In this document: in pieces, positions 53,700 through 63,164 of the stretch
How the letters are laid out: every line of letters begins with the position of its first letter
Position numbering within the stretch: position 1 is the first letter of the stretch
DNA from: Ruegeria sp. HKCCD8929
GTDB lineage: Bacteria; Pseudomonadota; Alphaproteobacteria; Rhodobacterales; Rhodobacteraceae
Reading direction: 5' to 3'
DNA: 64,000 nucleotides
Assembly: GCF_013031405.1 (NCBI RefSeq)
Contig: NZ_WPZY01000004.1
Location: forward strand, 186,001 to 250,000
Made by a program: the position numbers and the translations under genes
The notes under the pieces: generated by a model
What the model saw: the letters and a program-made list of their open reading frames with translations, nothing else
What the model was told of the DNA's origin: nothing
The model's database searches: none

Positions 53700-55538
53700 A
53701 TGTTTCGTTACTTCGAAAATCTTGTAGACCCCTTTGTCATCTATCCTGAGGTCGACGCCCCGCCGACACGGCTTTGGCCGTTCATGCTGGAGTATTCCCG
53801 GCCCTTCATGCGCGTCTTTTTCTGGGCTGCGCTGATTTCGGTGATCGTGGCGGCGGTCGAGATCGGGCTGATCTACTACATGGGCCGGGTGGTTGACCTG
53901 CTGGGCGGTACTCCGTCCGAGGTCTGGTCGAATCACGGGACCGAGTTGATCTTGCTGGCGGTCTTTGTCCTGCTGCTGCGGCCCATGTTGCATATCGTGG
54001 ACGTGCTGTTGCTGAACAACGCGATTCTGCCGAACTTTGGCACGTTGATCCGCTGGCGGGCGCATAAGCACGTGCTGCGGCAGTCGGTGGGCTGGTTCGA
54101 GAACGATTTTGCCGGGCGGATTGCTAACCGGATCATGCAGACCCCGCCGGCGGCGGGCGAAGTGATCTTTCAGGTCTTCGACGCGATTTCCTTCTCGCTG
54201 GCCTATCTGATCGGCGCGGCGGTGTTGCTGATGGCGGCGGATGTGCGGTTGTTGGTGCCGCTGCTGATCTGGTTTGCGCTCTATGCGGTTCTGGTGCGCT
54301 GGACGATCCAGCGGGTGGGCCCGGCGTCGCAGGCGGCATCGGATGCGCGCTCGACCGTGACGGGGCGGGTGGTGGACAGCTACACCAACATCCACTCGGT
54401 CAAGATGTTCGCGCATAACGATCATGAGCTGGCCTATGCCAAGGAAGCCATCGAGGCAACGCGGCGCACCTTTCAGGTCGAGATGCGGATCTTCACCATC
54501 ATGGATGCCGCTCTGGTCACGCTGAACGGCGTGCTGATCGTGGGCGTGGTCGGCTGGGCCATCGCGCTCTGGATGCAGGGGCAGGCCTCGGTCGGCGCGG
54601 TGGCGGCGGCGACGGCGCTGACGCTGCGGCTGAACGCGATGACCGGCTGGATCATGTGGGCACTGACCACCTTTTTCCGCCAGCTCGGCGTGGTGGCCGA
54701 GGGGATGGAGACCATTGCCCAGCCCATTGATCTGGTGGATGGAAAAACCGCAAAGCCGCTGCGACTGACCGACGGCCGGATCGAGCTGCGCGAACTGTCG
54801 CACCATTACGGGCGCGAGGCGGGCGGTCTGGACCGCATCAGCCTGACCATAAACCCGGGCGAAAAGATCGGTCTGATCGGGCGCTCGGGTGCGGGCAAAT
54901 CGACCCTGGTCAAGCTGCTTTTGCGGTTCTACGACGCCGAACGCGGTGCAATCCTGATCGACGGGCAAGACATTCGCGCGGTGACGCAGGACAGCCTGCG
55001 CAGCAATATCGGCATGGTCCAGCAGGACAGCGCGCTGCTGCACCGCTCGGTCCGCGACAACATCCTGTATGGTCGTCCGGATGCCACCGAGGCGCAGATG
55101 ATCGCCGCCGCCAAACAGGCCGAGGCGCATGAGTTCATTCTGGATCTCGAAGACCCGCAGGGCCGTCGTGGCTATGACGCCCATGTGGGCGAGCGCGGTG
55201 TGAAGCTCTCGGGTGGTCAGCGGCAGCGGGTGACGCTGGCGCGGGTGATCCTGAAGGACGCGCCGATCCTGCTCTTGGATGAGGCGACATCCGCCCTAGA
55301 TTCCGAGGTCGAGGCCGCCATTCAGGACACGCTTTACGGCATGATGCAGGGCAAGACAGTGATCGCCATCGCGCACCGGCTCAGCACCATTGCCCAGATG
55401 GACCGTATTCTGGTCATGGATCAGGGCCGCATCGTCGAGCAGGGGGCGCATGCCGAATTGCTGGCCCATGGCGGGCTTTATGCCCAGTTCTGGGCGCGGC
55501 AGTCCGGCGGTTTCCTGAACCCGGAGGCTGCTGAATGA
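53700..55538 (+). CDS. ABC transporter, fused membrane and ATPase (subunit 1 of pair)
   Basis: A protein of 612 residues with GGAG 8 bases before the ATG. Six membrane segments span about 25-320 and the ATPase about 350-600: Walker A GRSGAGKST, signature LSGGQRQR, Walker B ILLLDEATSALD and the H-loop AIAHRLS. It is type IV exporter-like (MsbA, LmrA or multidrug type). The adjacent similar gene suggests a heterodimer. Substrate not predictable; lipids or drugs are usual for this class. Confidence 0.9.
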   Translation: MFRYFENLVDPFVIYPEVDAPPTRLWPFMLEYSRPFMRVFFWAALISVIVAAVEIGLIYYMGRVVDLLGGTPSEVWSNHGTELILLAVFVLLLRPMLHIVDVLLLNNAILPNFGTLIRWRAHKHVLRQSVGWFENDFAGRIANRIMQTPPAAGEVIFQVFDAISFSLAYLIGAAVLLMAADVRLLVPLLIWFALYAVLVRWTIQRVGPASQAASDARSTVTGRVVDSYTNIHSVKMFAHNDHELAYAKEAIEATRRTFQVEMRIFTIMDAALVTLNGVLIVGVVGWAIALWMQGQASVGAVAAATALTLRLNAMTGWIMWALTTFFRQLGVVAEGMETIAQPIDLVDGKTAKPLRLTDGRIELRELSHHYGREAGGLDRISLTINPGEKIGLIGRSGAGKSTLVKLLLRFYDAERGAILIDGQDIRAVTQDSLRSNIGMVQQDSALLHRSVRDNILYGRPDATEAQMIAAAKQAEAHEFILDLEDPQGRRGYDAHVGERGVKLSGGQRQRVTLARVILKDAPILLLDEATSALDSEVEAAIQDTLYGMMQGKTVIAIAHRLSTIAQMDRILVMDQGRIVEQGAHAELLAHGGLYAQFWARQSGGFLNPEAAE

Positions 55539-57367
55539 AACTTGCCGACCTGATCGACCCGTTCCGGGCCCAGGACACGCCCCCACCGCAAACGCTGGGG
55601 GCGTTCATCCGCTGGTGCCTGTCCGGGGCGTGGCCGATGCTGTTCGTGGCGGCTGCGTTTTCGGGGTTCGCGGGCGCGATGGAGGCGGGCACGGCCTGGA
55701 TCCTCGGTCAGGTGATCGACATGGCCACGGCCAGCGGGCCCGAGGCGTTCTTCTCGGTTCAGAACCTCGCGATGATTGCCGGGGCGGTGGCGTTCTTCGT
55801 GGTGCTGCGGCCCATCCTGTTCGGCCTGTCCTCGGTGTCGAACAACTACATCGTCATGCCCAACATTCCGCCGCTGGTGCTGGCCAAGCTGAACCGCTGG
55901 ACGCTGGGCCAGTCGGTGACCTATTTCGACGACGATTTCGCGGGTCGGATCGCGCAGAAGCAGATGCAGACCTCGAACGCGCTGACCTCGGTGGTGTCGG
56001 AAACCATCAGCGCCATCGTCTTTGCGCTGGCCTCTCTAGTGGGGTCTTTGGCCTTGTTAGGGTCGATTCACCCGCTGGCGATGCTGCCCTTTGCGCTGTG
56101 GCTGGTGGGGTATTTCGCGCTGATCCGCTGGTACCTGCCACGCATCCGCGAGCGCTCGGCGGCGCGGGCCGGGGCGCGGGCGATGGTGTCGGGGCAGGTG
56201 GTGGACACGATCACCAACATCAAGACGGTCAAGCTGTTCGCGCACGCCGCGCATGAGGACAGCGCCGCCCGGGATGCCATGGTTGAGCTGCGCGAGCGCT
56301 CGCTGGAGTTCGGCTGGCTGTCGGCCAGTTTCCGGGTGATCCTGCTGACGCTGGCCGGGGTTCTGCCGGTGCTGCTGATGGGCGCAACGCTGCTGTTGTG
56401 GCAGGCGGGCAGCGCGACTGCCGGCGACATCGTGGCGGCGGGGGCGGTGTCGATCCGCATCTCGCAGATGACCGGCTGGGTCAGCTTCACGCTGATGGGG
56501 CTTTATGCCAATGTCGGCGAGGTCGAGAACGGGATGAAAACGCTGGCCGTGCGCAACCGGCTTGAGGATTCCGACGGTGCAAGGGAGCTGAAGGTCACCG
56601 GCGGCGAGATCGTGTTTAACGATGTGGGTTTTGCCTATGGCCGCGACGTGGGCGGCGTGCAGGGGATTTCACTGACGGTAAGACCGGGCGAAAAACTGGG
56701 CATCGTGGGGGCATCGGGCGCAGGGAAATCGACGCTCGTGTCGCTGCTGTTGCGGCTTTATGACGGCGAGAACGGTGCGATCCGGATCGACGGGCAGGAT
56801 ATCTCGGGCGTGACGCAGGACAGTTTGCGGCGCCGGATCGGCATGGTCACGCAGGAAACCGCAATGTTCAACCGCTCGGCGCGTGAGAACATCCTCTATG
56901 GCCGGGCCGATGCCTCTGAGGGAGAGATGCTTTCTGCCGCCGAGAAGGCCGAGGCGCATGAGTTCATCCTCGGGCTCGCAGATGGCCAGGGCCGTCAGGG
57001 CTATGACGCGCATCTGGGTGAGCGCGGGGTCAAGCTGTCGGGCGGGCAGCGGCAGCGGATCGCGCTGGCCCGCGCCATTCTCAAGGACGCGCCGATCCTG
57101 GTGCTGGACGAGGCGACCTCGGCGCTGGATTCCGAGGTCGAGGCCTCGATTCAGGCCGCGCTGCACCGGGTGATGGAGGGCAAGACGGTGCTGGCGATTG
57201 CACACCGGCTGTCCACGCTGTCCGAGATGGACCGGATCGTGGTGCTGGATCAGGGCCGGATCGCCGAAAGCGGCACGCATGAGGTGCTGCTGGCGCAGGG
57301 CGGACTGTATGCCCAGTTCTGGCACCGGCAGTCCGGTGGGTTCATTCAGACCGAGGCCGCCGAATAA
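55535..57367 (+). CDS. ABC transporter, fused membrane and ATPase (subunit 2 of pair)
   Basis: A protein of 610 residues overlapping the previous ABC gene by 4 bp. Same architecture: six helices to about 320 and an ATPase with GASGAGKST, LSGGQRQR, ILVLDEATSALDSE and AIAHRLS. The two genes are paralogous throughout (for example NFDDDFAGRI- and NDFAGRI-type loops), a typical heterodimeric exporter. Both ATPase sites look intact from their motifs. Confidence 0.9.
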   Translation: MKLADLIDPFRAQDTPPPQTLGAFIRWCLSGAWPMLFVAAAFSGFAGAMEAGTAWILGQVIDMATASGPEAFFSVQNLAMIAGAVAFFVVLRPILFGLSSVSNNYIVMPNIPPLVLAKLNRWTLGQSVTYFDDDFAGRIAQKQMQTSNALTSVVSETISAIVFALASLVGSLALLGSIHPLAMLPFALWLVGYFALIRWYLPRIRERSAARAGARAMVSGQVVDTITNIKTVKLFAHAAHEDSAARDAMVELRERSLEFGWLSASFRVILLTLAGVLPVLLMGATLLLWQAGSATAGDIVAAGAVSIRISQMTGWVSFTLMGLYANVGEVENGMKTLAVRNRLEDSDGARELKVTGGEIVFNDVGFAYGRDVGGVQGISLTVRPGEKLGIVGASGAGKSTLVSLLLRLYDGENGAIRIDGQDISGVTQDSLRRRIGMVTQETAMFNRSARENILYGRADASEGEMLSAAEKAEAHEFILGLADGQGRQGYDAHLGERGVKLSGGQRQRIALARAILKDAPILVLDEATSALDSEVEASIQAALHRVMEGKTVLAIAHRLSTLSEMDRIVVLDQGRIAESGTHEVLLAQGGLYAQFWHRQSGGFIQTEAAE

Positions 57368-57407
57368 GGGGTTTTGCCGGCGCCAAAGCCCGGCTATCAG
57401 GCCAGCC

Positions 57408-58640
57408 ATGAGCCAGAGTTTCACCATAACCCGGCTGGGCCATCAGGGCGACGGCATCGCCGATGGTCCGGTCTACGCCCCCCGCACCCTGCCCGCCGAG
57501 GTGGTGAGCGGGACGCTGGATGGCAGCCAGCTGACCGATGTCCGGATCGAAACGCCCTCGGGCCACCGGGTGAAACCGCCCTGCCGCCACTACAAATCCT
57601 GCGGCGGCTGCCAGTTGCAGCATGCCTCGGATGATTTTGTCGCGGATTGGAAGGTGGGGATCGTCCGCAATGCGCTGGCGGCGCAGGGGCTGGAGGCGCC
57701 GATGCGTCCGATCCACACCTCGCCCGAACGGTCGCGCCGCCGGGCGACCATCGCGGTGAGGCGGACCAAGAAGGGCACGCTGGCCGGGTTTCATGGCCGC
57801 GCGTCGGATGTGATCACCGAGATCCCGGATTGTCACCTGCTGGACCCGGCACTGATCGCTGCGATCCCGGTGGCCGAGGCGCTGGCCGTGCTGGGCGGCA
57901 GCCGCAAGGGCGTGCTGGCGGTGACGCTGACTTTGTCCGAGGCCGGGTTGGACGTGTCGGTGAAGGGTGGCAAGCCACTGGACGGCCCGCTGGAGCTGGC
58001 GCTGGCACAGGCGACCGAGAAACACGGGCTGGCGCGGCTGGCGTGGGAGGATGAGGTGATCGCCATGCGCGAACCGCCCGTTCAACGCTTTGGCACCGCA
58101 GAAGTGGTACCGCCGCCGGGGGCGTTTTTGCAGGCCACGAAGGACGGAGAACGGGCCCTGTTGCGGGCGGTTCAAGAGGTTGTGGGCGGCGCAAAGCGGG
58201 TCGCGGACCTGTTTGCGGGCTGCGGCACCTTCTCGCTGCCGTTGGCGCAGGGGGCCGAGATGCACGCGGTCGAAGGCGAGGCCGCGATGACCGAAGCACT
58301 GGACCGGGGATGGCGTAAAACGCGGGGCTTGAAGCAACTCACCACCGAAGCGCGCGACCTGTTTCGCCGTCCGCTGATGCCGGACGAACTGGCCAAGTTC
58401 GACGCCTTGGTGCTGGACCCGCCCCGCGCCGGGGCCGAGGCGCAGGTGGCCGAACTGGCGCAGGCGCGGCGCCCGGCCATCGCCTATGTCTCGTGCAATC
58501 CGGTCACGTTTGCCCGCGACGCCAAAGCTCTGACCGAGGCCGGGTATCGATTGAACTGGGTGCAGGTGGTCGATCAGTTCCGTTGGTCGGCGCATGTGGA
58601 GCTTGCGGCCTCATTCACCATGAACCATACCAAAGCCTAG
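57408..58640 (+). CDS. SAM-dependent RNA (uracil-C5)-methyltransferase, RlmD/TrmA family
   Basis: A protein of 410 residues from the ATG at 57408. An N-terminal TRAM-like segment (ITRLGHQGDGIADG) is followed by an iron-sulfur motif C59-x5-C65-x2-C68 (CRHYKSCGGC), with the fourth cysteine near IPDCHLLD. SAM-binding DLFAGCGTFSLPLA, DPPRAGAEAQV and the catalytic cysteine in YVSCNPVTFARD follow. Family members methylate U747 or U1939 in 23S rRNA or U54 in tRNA; target not resolved. Confidence 0.88.
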   Translation: MSQSFTITRLGHQGDGIADGPVYAPRTLPAEVVSGTLDGSQLTDVRIETPSGHRVKPPCRHYKSCGGCQLQHASDDFVADWKVGIVRNALAAQGLEAPMRPIHTSPERSRRRATIAVRRTKKGTLAGFHGRASDVITEIPDCHLLDPALIAAIPVAEALAVLGGSRKGVLAVTLTLSEAGLDVSVKGGKPLDGPLELALAQATEKHGLARLAWEDEVIAMREPPVQRFGTAEVVPPPGAFLQATKDGERALLRAVQEVVGGAKRVADLFAGCGTFSLPLAQGAEMHAVEGEAAMTEALDRGWRKTRGLKQLTTEARDLFRRPLMPDELAKFDALVLDPPRAGAEAQVAELAQARRPAIAYVSCNPVTFARDAKALTEAGYRLNWVQVVDQFRWSAHVELAASFTMNHTKA

Positions 58641-58658
58641 GCAGGCAGGAGCAGACAA

Positions 58659-59435
58659 ATGAGTTTCACGCAGCGTCTGAACGCGTTCATCGAGCGCCCG
58701 GGATTTGGCCGGTTCATCACCGGCGTCATCATTTTCAACGCGGTGCTTCTGGGGCTGGAAACCGCCCCCAGCGTGATGGCGCGGCATGGGCACATGATCG
58801 AGCTGCTCGACACCGCCTGCCTGACCATCTTCATCATCGAGATCGCGATGAAACTGGTGGCGCAGCGGCAGCGGTTTTTCCTGAGCGGCTGGAACCTGTT
58901 CGACTTTACCATCGTCGGCATCGCTTTGGTGCCGGGCGCCCAAGGCCTGTCGGTCCTGCGGGCGCTCAGGATCTTGCGGGTGCTGCGGGTCATTTCGGTC
59001 GCCCCGCGCCTGCGCCGGGTGGTCGAAGGGTTCATCGAGGCGCTGCCGGGCATGGCCAGCGTGTTCCTGTTGATGGCGATCATCTTCTATATCGGTGCGG
59101 TGATCGCCACCAAGCTGTTCTCGGCCTCGTTCCCCGACTGGTTCGGTGATCTGGGCCGATCGGCCTATACGCTGTTCCAGATCATGACGCTGGAAAGCTG
59201 GTCGATGGGGATCGTGCGCCCGGTGATGGATGTCTACCCCTACGCCTGGGTTTTCTTCGTGCCTTTCATCATGATCACGACATTCGCAGTGGTGAACCTG
59301 CTGGTGGGTCTGATCGTGAATTCGATGCAGGATGCGCACCATGCCGAGGACGAGGTCAGGACCGATGCCTATCGGGATGAGGTCCTGGAACGGCTGGAAT
59401 TGATCGAAAGACGGCTTTCGGACATGAAAAAGTGA
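58659..59435 (+). CDS. Voltage-gated sodium channel subunit (NaChBac/NavSp type)
   Basis: A protein of 258 residues, one six-helix domain. The voltage-sensor S4 has arginines every third residue: R101, R104, R107, R110 in RALRILRVLRVISVAPRLRR. The pore filter is T177-LESW-S182, the signature of bacterial homotetrameric sodium channels (NavAb, NavSp). A cytoplasmic C-terminal coiled coil (EVLERLELIERRLSDMKK) would form the tetramer bundle. It opens on depolarisation to admit sodium, linking to motility or pH sensing. Confidence 0.92.
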   Translation: MSFTQRLNAFIERPGFGRFITGVIIFNAVLLGLETAPSVMARHGHMIELLDTACLTIFIIEIAMKLVAQRQRFFLSGWNLFDFTIVGIALVPGAQGLSVLRALRILRVLRVISVAPRLRRVVEGFIEALPGMASVFLLMAIIFYIGAVIATKLFSASFPDWFGDLGRSAYTLFQIMTLESWSMGIVRPVMDVYPYAWVFFVPFIMITTFAVVNLLVGLIVNSMQDAHHAEDEVRTDAYRDEVLERLELIERRLSDMKK

Positions 59436-59454
59436 TTTTGGAATTACGATTTTC

Positions 59455-59463
59455 TGGCATAAT
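59455..59463 (+). promoter_or_regulatory. Possible extended -10 promoter ahead of the L,D-transpeptidase
   Basis: TGG followed by CATAAT (59455-59463), an extended -10 form, in an AT-rich stretch after the sodium channel stop. No good -35 at 17-base spacing. Confidence 0.3.
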
Positions 59464-59495
59464 GAAAAATAATAGAAAAAGAGGCAGTGAAGAGT

Positions 59496-60014
59496 ATGGA
59501 CCGTCGAGCATTCGGCATCGGAGCGCTGGCAACGCTGAGTGTTTCCGCATGCGGTACAAGTGATCCAAGATTTCTGAGGTATAGGGGCCCCGAGGTGACC
59601 TCGGTTGTCGTCAACAAGAGTGCGCGCAAGATGTACCTGTTGCACCACAACCAGATCCTCAAGGAATACAAGGTGGACCTGGGCTTTGCGCCGGATGGCA
59701 CCAAGACCAAATATGGCGATGGCAGAACGCCCGAGGGCACCTATCTGATCGATCGCCGCAACCCCAACAGCCGGTACCATCTGTCGGTGGGAATTTCCTA
59801 TCCCAACGCGCAGGACATCGCGGCGGCAAGGGCGGCCGGGGTCGATCCCGGCGGCGATATCTTCATCCATGGCGAGCCGAACCGGCGCAAGGAACGGAAA
59901 CGGGCCAAGAAGACGCCGGATTGGACTGCGGGCTGCATCGCCGTCAAGAACAGCGAGATCGAAGAGATCTACTCGATGGTGAAGGAAGGTACCGTTATCA
60001 CCCTCCGACCCTGA
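59496..60014 (+). CDS. L,D-transpeptidase (YkuD) lipoprotein
   Basis: A protein of 172 residues from the ATG at 59496. The N-terminus MDRRAFGIGALATLSVSAC is a lipoprotein signal with lipobox VSAC (C19). The YkuD domain has H125 in FIHGEPN and the nucleophile C147 in WTAGCIAV, both complete. It would form 3-3 crosslinks in peptidoglycan or attach proteins to it. It is separate from the sodium channel, with a gap of 60 bases, and converges on the sulfotransferase gene. Confidence 0.9.
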   Translation: MDRRAFGIGALATLSVSACGTSDPRFLRYRGPEVTSVVVNKSARKMYLLHHNQILKEYKVDLGFAPDGTKTKYGDGRTPEGTYLIDRRNPNSRYHLSVGISYPNAQDIAAARAAGVDPGGDIFIHGEPNRRKERKRAKKTPDWTAGCIAVKNSEIEEIYSMVKEGTVITLRP

Positions 60015-60027
60015 TCGCGATGATCAG
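60011..60027. terminator. Short hairpin between convergent ldt and sulfotransferase
   Basis: CTGATC / GATCAG with loop GCGAT across the two stop codons; no U tract. Weak evidence for a terminator. Confidence 0.25.
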
Positions 60028-61457
60028 AGCGGCCGCCACGGGCCGAACCCGAACATGAGAAAGTCGCGCTGGTAGATGTCGTGGGCCAGCTCTTCGATAT
60101 GTGCGTCATGGATGTCGCTCAGCGCAAAAGGGCTGTCCGCGGGGCTCAGGTTCAGTTGGTGCGGGTCGGGATGACCCAGTTTGCGGGCGAGGTCGGGCAG
60201 CGCATCGGCTGCTTCGTCTTCACGGAACACCAGATCCGGCAGGGCGAAATCGGCAAAGCCTGACAGGAGCTGCGCCTGCGTGGACCAGCTGCTGTCCACC
60301 CGGATCGGCGTCTGACCGGCAAGGTTCAGACGCAGAAACTCCAGAAAAGCGGTGAACGCCTCGCGGTGCCGAGACAGGGAGTATCGTTTGTCCGGCGCCT
60401 CGGGCGGTATGTTCACCTTGAACTGGCGGCGCAGCGTGTTGCGGATTTTAAGAAGCGATCCCGGCCCGGTGTTCAGGATGCGGCGGCAAAACGTGGTATG
60501 TGCACGCGCCAGCGGGTGCCGCAGCACTGTGAAACGGCGATGCCCGGGATGTTTGCGCATCCACTGGCGCGTCTGTTTCTGGTTCATGCCCGTTGTCAGG
60601 GCGTCGGTGGAAACGCCGTCGAGATCGGCCAACCATTGCGCGATCTCGTCCTCAGGTCCGCCCCGGATCGGCAGGTACATCAGCGGTGTGTTCGCTCCGG
60701 CCACATAGCTGGGCACCGCTGGCCCGCGGCGCGGTTCGAAATTCGGGGTGCGTGTCAGGTTGAACGGATCGAGCGCGTTGAGCGCCTGGCTCATATCCTC
60801 GACATTGGCAACCTTGGCGGATGTCGGGCTTGGATTTTGCCGTTTCAGGCTCTGATCCAGCGATTTCAACTGCGCGTCGCTGCCCAGCCATTTTGCCAGC
60901 CCGTTCATGATGTCGACGCTCTGAAGGTCTTCGTAGGACACATAAAACGCGGTCTGGCCGCTGCGCTGCAATGCGTTCAGCAGAAAGATCTGAAAGCGCT
61001 GCAACGTATCGACATGGCTCAGAAACTCATCGCCGTCGAACTGGGCCTTGGCCTCTTTCCTGCGCTTCACGTTGGTCAGTTTCCACTGGCCGGTCTGCTG
61101 CGCGATTTTCCAGGACACATAGCTGTCCAGAGGGTTGCGCGTCAGAATGATCTTGGCGCAGCGCGGGTCGGCCAAAGCAATCTCAAGAACCCGGGGGTCG
61201 TGGTCGTGGAAGAACCGAAAACCGCCCAGTTCATCCGGAATGCTGCGGATCGCGTCGATCAGGCAGGTCGGGTCAGCATCCCGCTGATCTTTGGTGAGGC
61301 CCAGAATCTCGTCCCGGTTGGGATACCCGATGAAATGTGGATTGAACGCCTCACCAAAGCAGGAGAGGCCGTCCACCGCATTCAGGTTGGATTCGAGAAA
61401 ATTGGACCCCGTCCGCATCTCGGCAAAGATGATGAAATAGTCGAATTTGGCCGTCAT
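60024..61457 (-). CDS. Two-part sulfotransferase family protein
   Basis: A protein of 477 residues. The N-terminal half has a standard PAPS loop FAEMRTGSNFLESNL (11-25) and 3'-phosphate motif LTRNPLDSYVS (106-114), as in Stf0/NodH-like enzymes. The C-terminal half (from about 240) starts a second, weaker unit: a loop GANTPLMYLPIRGGPEDE and FTVLRHPLARAHTTFCR, like the second motif, ending DFLMFGFGPW. The first unit looks catalytic; the second may be a degenerate duplicate. It is the last gene of the glycan cluster, six bases after the GT14 gene. No signal or membrane segment. Confidence 0.75.
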   Translation of the reverse strand: MTAKFDYFIIFAEMRTGSNFLESNLNAVDGLSCFGEAFNPHFIGYPNRDEILGLTKDQRDADPTCLIDAIRSIPDELGGFRFFHDHDPRVLEIALADPRCAKIILTRNPLDSYVSWKIAQQTGQWKLTNVKRRKEAKAQFDGDEFLSHVDTLQRFQIFLLNALQRSGQTAFYVSYEDLQSVDIMNGLAKWLGSDAQLKSLDQSLKRQNPSPTSAKVANVEDMSQALNALDPFNLTRTPNFEPRRGPAVPSYVAGANTPLMYLPIRGGPEDEIAQWLADLDGVSTDALTTGMNQKQTRQWMRKHPGHRRFTVLRHPLARAHTTFCRRILNTGPGSLLKIRNTLRRQFKVNIPPEAPDKRYSLSRHREAFTAFLEFLRLNLAGQTPIRVDSSWSTQAQLLSGFADFALPDLVFREDEAADALPDLARKLGHPDPHQLNLSPADSPFALSDIHDAHIEELAHDIYQRDFLMFGFGPWRPL

Positions 61458-61463
61458 ACGGTC

Positions 61464-63164
61464 TTATCGCACAAGATAAGGTTTGCGGGCAGGTTTGGAC
61501 TGCGCTGGCGGCTGTTTTTCAACCGGAAAATCACCCATGAGGTAAGGGTGCATGCCCTGGTTCTTGAGATTTTGCAGGAATTGCCCGAATCCAGTCAGAT
61601 CGACCATGGTCGGCGCCTCCGACAAATGCCGTGCGCTGGCCGGGCCGATCTCGTCAATCAGGGCCTGAATGGGTTCCATCGGGGATTCGACGAACTCGGC
61701 CATCGACCAGATCTGTAGCCGGGCCTTGGTTTTTTCCGTCCGCAGAAAATCAATCTGCTTGCTTTCGATCCTTTGCAGATGCGCGGCCTCTTTGCGGAGG
61801 TCACCAAAGCTCCGGTTCGACCGGAACAGCGGAACGGCCCAGGCGCCGGTGATGATCGAGATGCGGGCATTGGAATCGCGGGCCAGCATATCGTTGATCT
61901 TTTGGTTGTCGGCGGGGCCGAACTGGAAACACTGCCGCTCGCCCCTTGTGTTCCAGATCAGATTGGTGAGGAAGGCCGCCGGGTCATAGTCGCGCAATCC
62001 GGCGCTGTCGGTCAGAACGCCGTTGATCATCGTGTCGCCACCCGCGAAGGCGACCCGGTCGGGGCCGAAAAGATGGCCATGCACCCGGGCGCCGGTTGTC
62101 TTGTTCAGCCAGCGTTCAAAGTCTTCGAAAAGGTCGGAAAACCCCTGAAAAACCGAGTAAGGCTGCGCCGTCAGGCCGTTTTCGTGCCCCTTGCGCGGGA
62201 ACCGGCTCTGCATGCACAGACCGGGCCGGCCGCGTGTCCGGCGTTCGACCGCCTTGCCGAAAACGCGGTCGATCTTGCCGGGATTGGGCTCGGCCCGTTT
62301 CATTGCGTGCGCCTCGTCGGTCATAAAGGCCTGATACAGCCGGTCGGCGCGCGGCCAGATCTTGCGTGCAACAAAACAGTCGGACCGGCGCAGCAGCTGC
62401 AGGTGATCGTCGTAGAAAACATGGGGTTTGCCCTGATAGTCGAACTTGGACAGGGTCAGGGATCGGCTTTCGATATTCGCGGAATAGAGCCTTGCGAGGG
62501 TCTGATAATAGCTTTCGTCGGGGATCCACACCCGCCGGAAATAGCGGTCATAGGTCTTGCGCCGCGGGTCCTGCAGGATTGCCGACAAGGTCTGCCGGGT
62601 CAGGCACCACCATTGGCTGCCCATATGCGGAACCAGCCCCTCGGGGATGCGGCGCCGGACGCGCAGGCGCCGTTGCAGGCGGACATAAGCGTCGAACAGC
62701 TTTCGCTGCCGTTTCCACGAAAACGGAAACCGCAAGGTAAAGCGCTCGTGGTCCAGCCCGCCAACGGTCCAGGGCACGTCTGCCGTTGCCGCGCTCTCGA
62801 TGAAGTCGGTATGAGGGCGGGCATCGAGATAGTCGATCAGCTCACGCACGGGTCTGAGCGGCAGGCACGAGCCCGAGGCGAGATAGACGTGACGCACGTC
62901 CGGATAGTTTTCGAGCAACTGTTCCGAGGCGGATTGCGACGCCGCCACGATCCCCCAGCCGCCCCATTCACAGCGATGGCGCTGCGAAAAGGTAATGAGC
63001 GGATCGCTGGCGCAGGACCGGACAAATGCGTCATTGATAATCTTGGGGACGTTCCTGTCCACGTGGATGACCACCGGGCATCCCGAAGCGGTCCAGTGAC
63101 GCGCCACCTGTTCGGCCCGTTCGAGCGCCGTATGGACCAGCATGACAACCCCCACCGCGCTCAT
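61464..63164 (-). CDS. GT14-like (core-2/I-branching, xylosyltransferase-type) glycosyltransferase with C-terminal extra domain
   Basis: A protein of 566 residues. The N-terminal 300 residues match the GT14 family: VVMLVHTALERAEQVARHW, VVIHVDRNV, CEWGGWGIVAASQ, VYLASGSCLPLRPV and MGSQWWCLTRQTL, close to beta-1,6-GlcNAc or xylosyltransferases. The C-terminal part (about 310-566), roughly DUF5927-like, is found mainly in Rhodobacterales by memory; GGDTMINGVLTD and FGPADNQKINDML are visible, with no recognised catalytic motif. It is cytoplasmic and overlaps the upstream GT2 gene by 4 bp. Confidence 0.8.
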   Translation of the reverse strand: MSAVGVVMLVHTALERAEQVARHWTASGCPVVIHVDRNVPKIINDAFVRSCASDPLITFSQRHRCEWGGWGIVAASQSASEQLLENYPDVRHVYLASGSCLPLRPVRELIDYLDARPHTDFIESAATADVPWTVGGLDHERFTLRFPFSWKRQRKLFDAYVRLQRRLRVRRRIPEGLVPHMGSQWWCLTRQTLSAILQDPRRKTYDRYFRRVWIPDESYYQTLARLYSANIESRSLTLSKFDYQGKPHVFYDDHLQLLRRSDCFVARKIWPRADRLYQAFMTDEAHAMKRAEPNPGKIDRVFGKAVERRTRGRPGLCMQSRFPRKGHENGLTAQPYSVFQGFSDLFEDFERWLNKTTGARVHGHLFGPDRVAFAGGDTMINGVLTDSAGLRDYDPAAFLTNLIWNTRGERQCFQFGPADNQKINDMLARDSNARISIITGAWAVPLFRSNRSFGDLRKEAAHLQRIESKQIDFLRTEKTKARLQIWSMAEFVESPMEPIQALIDEIGPASARHLSEAPTMVDLTGFGQFLQNLKNQGMHPYLMGDFPVEKQPPAQSKPARKPYLVR

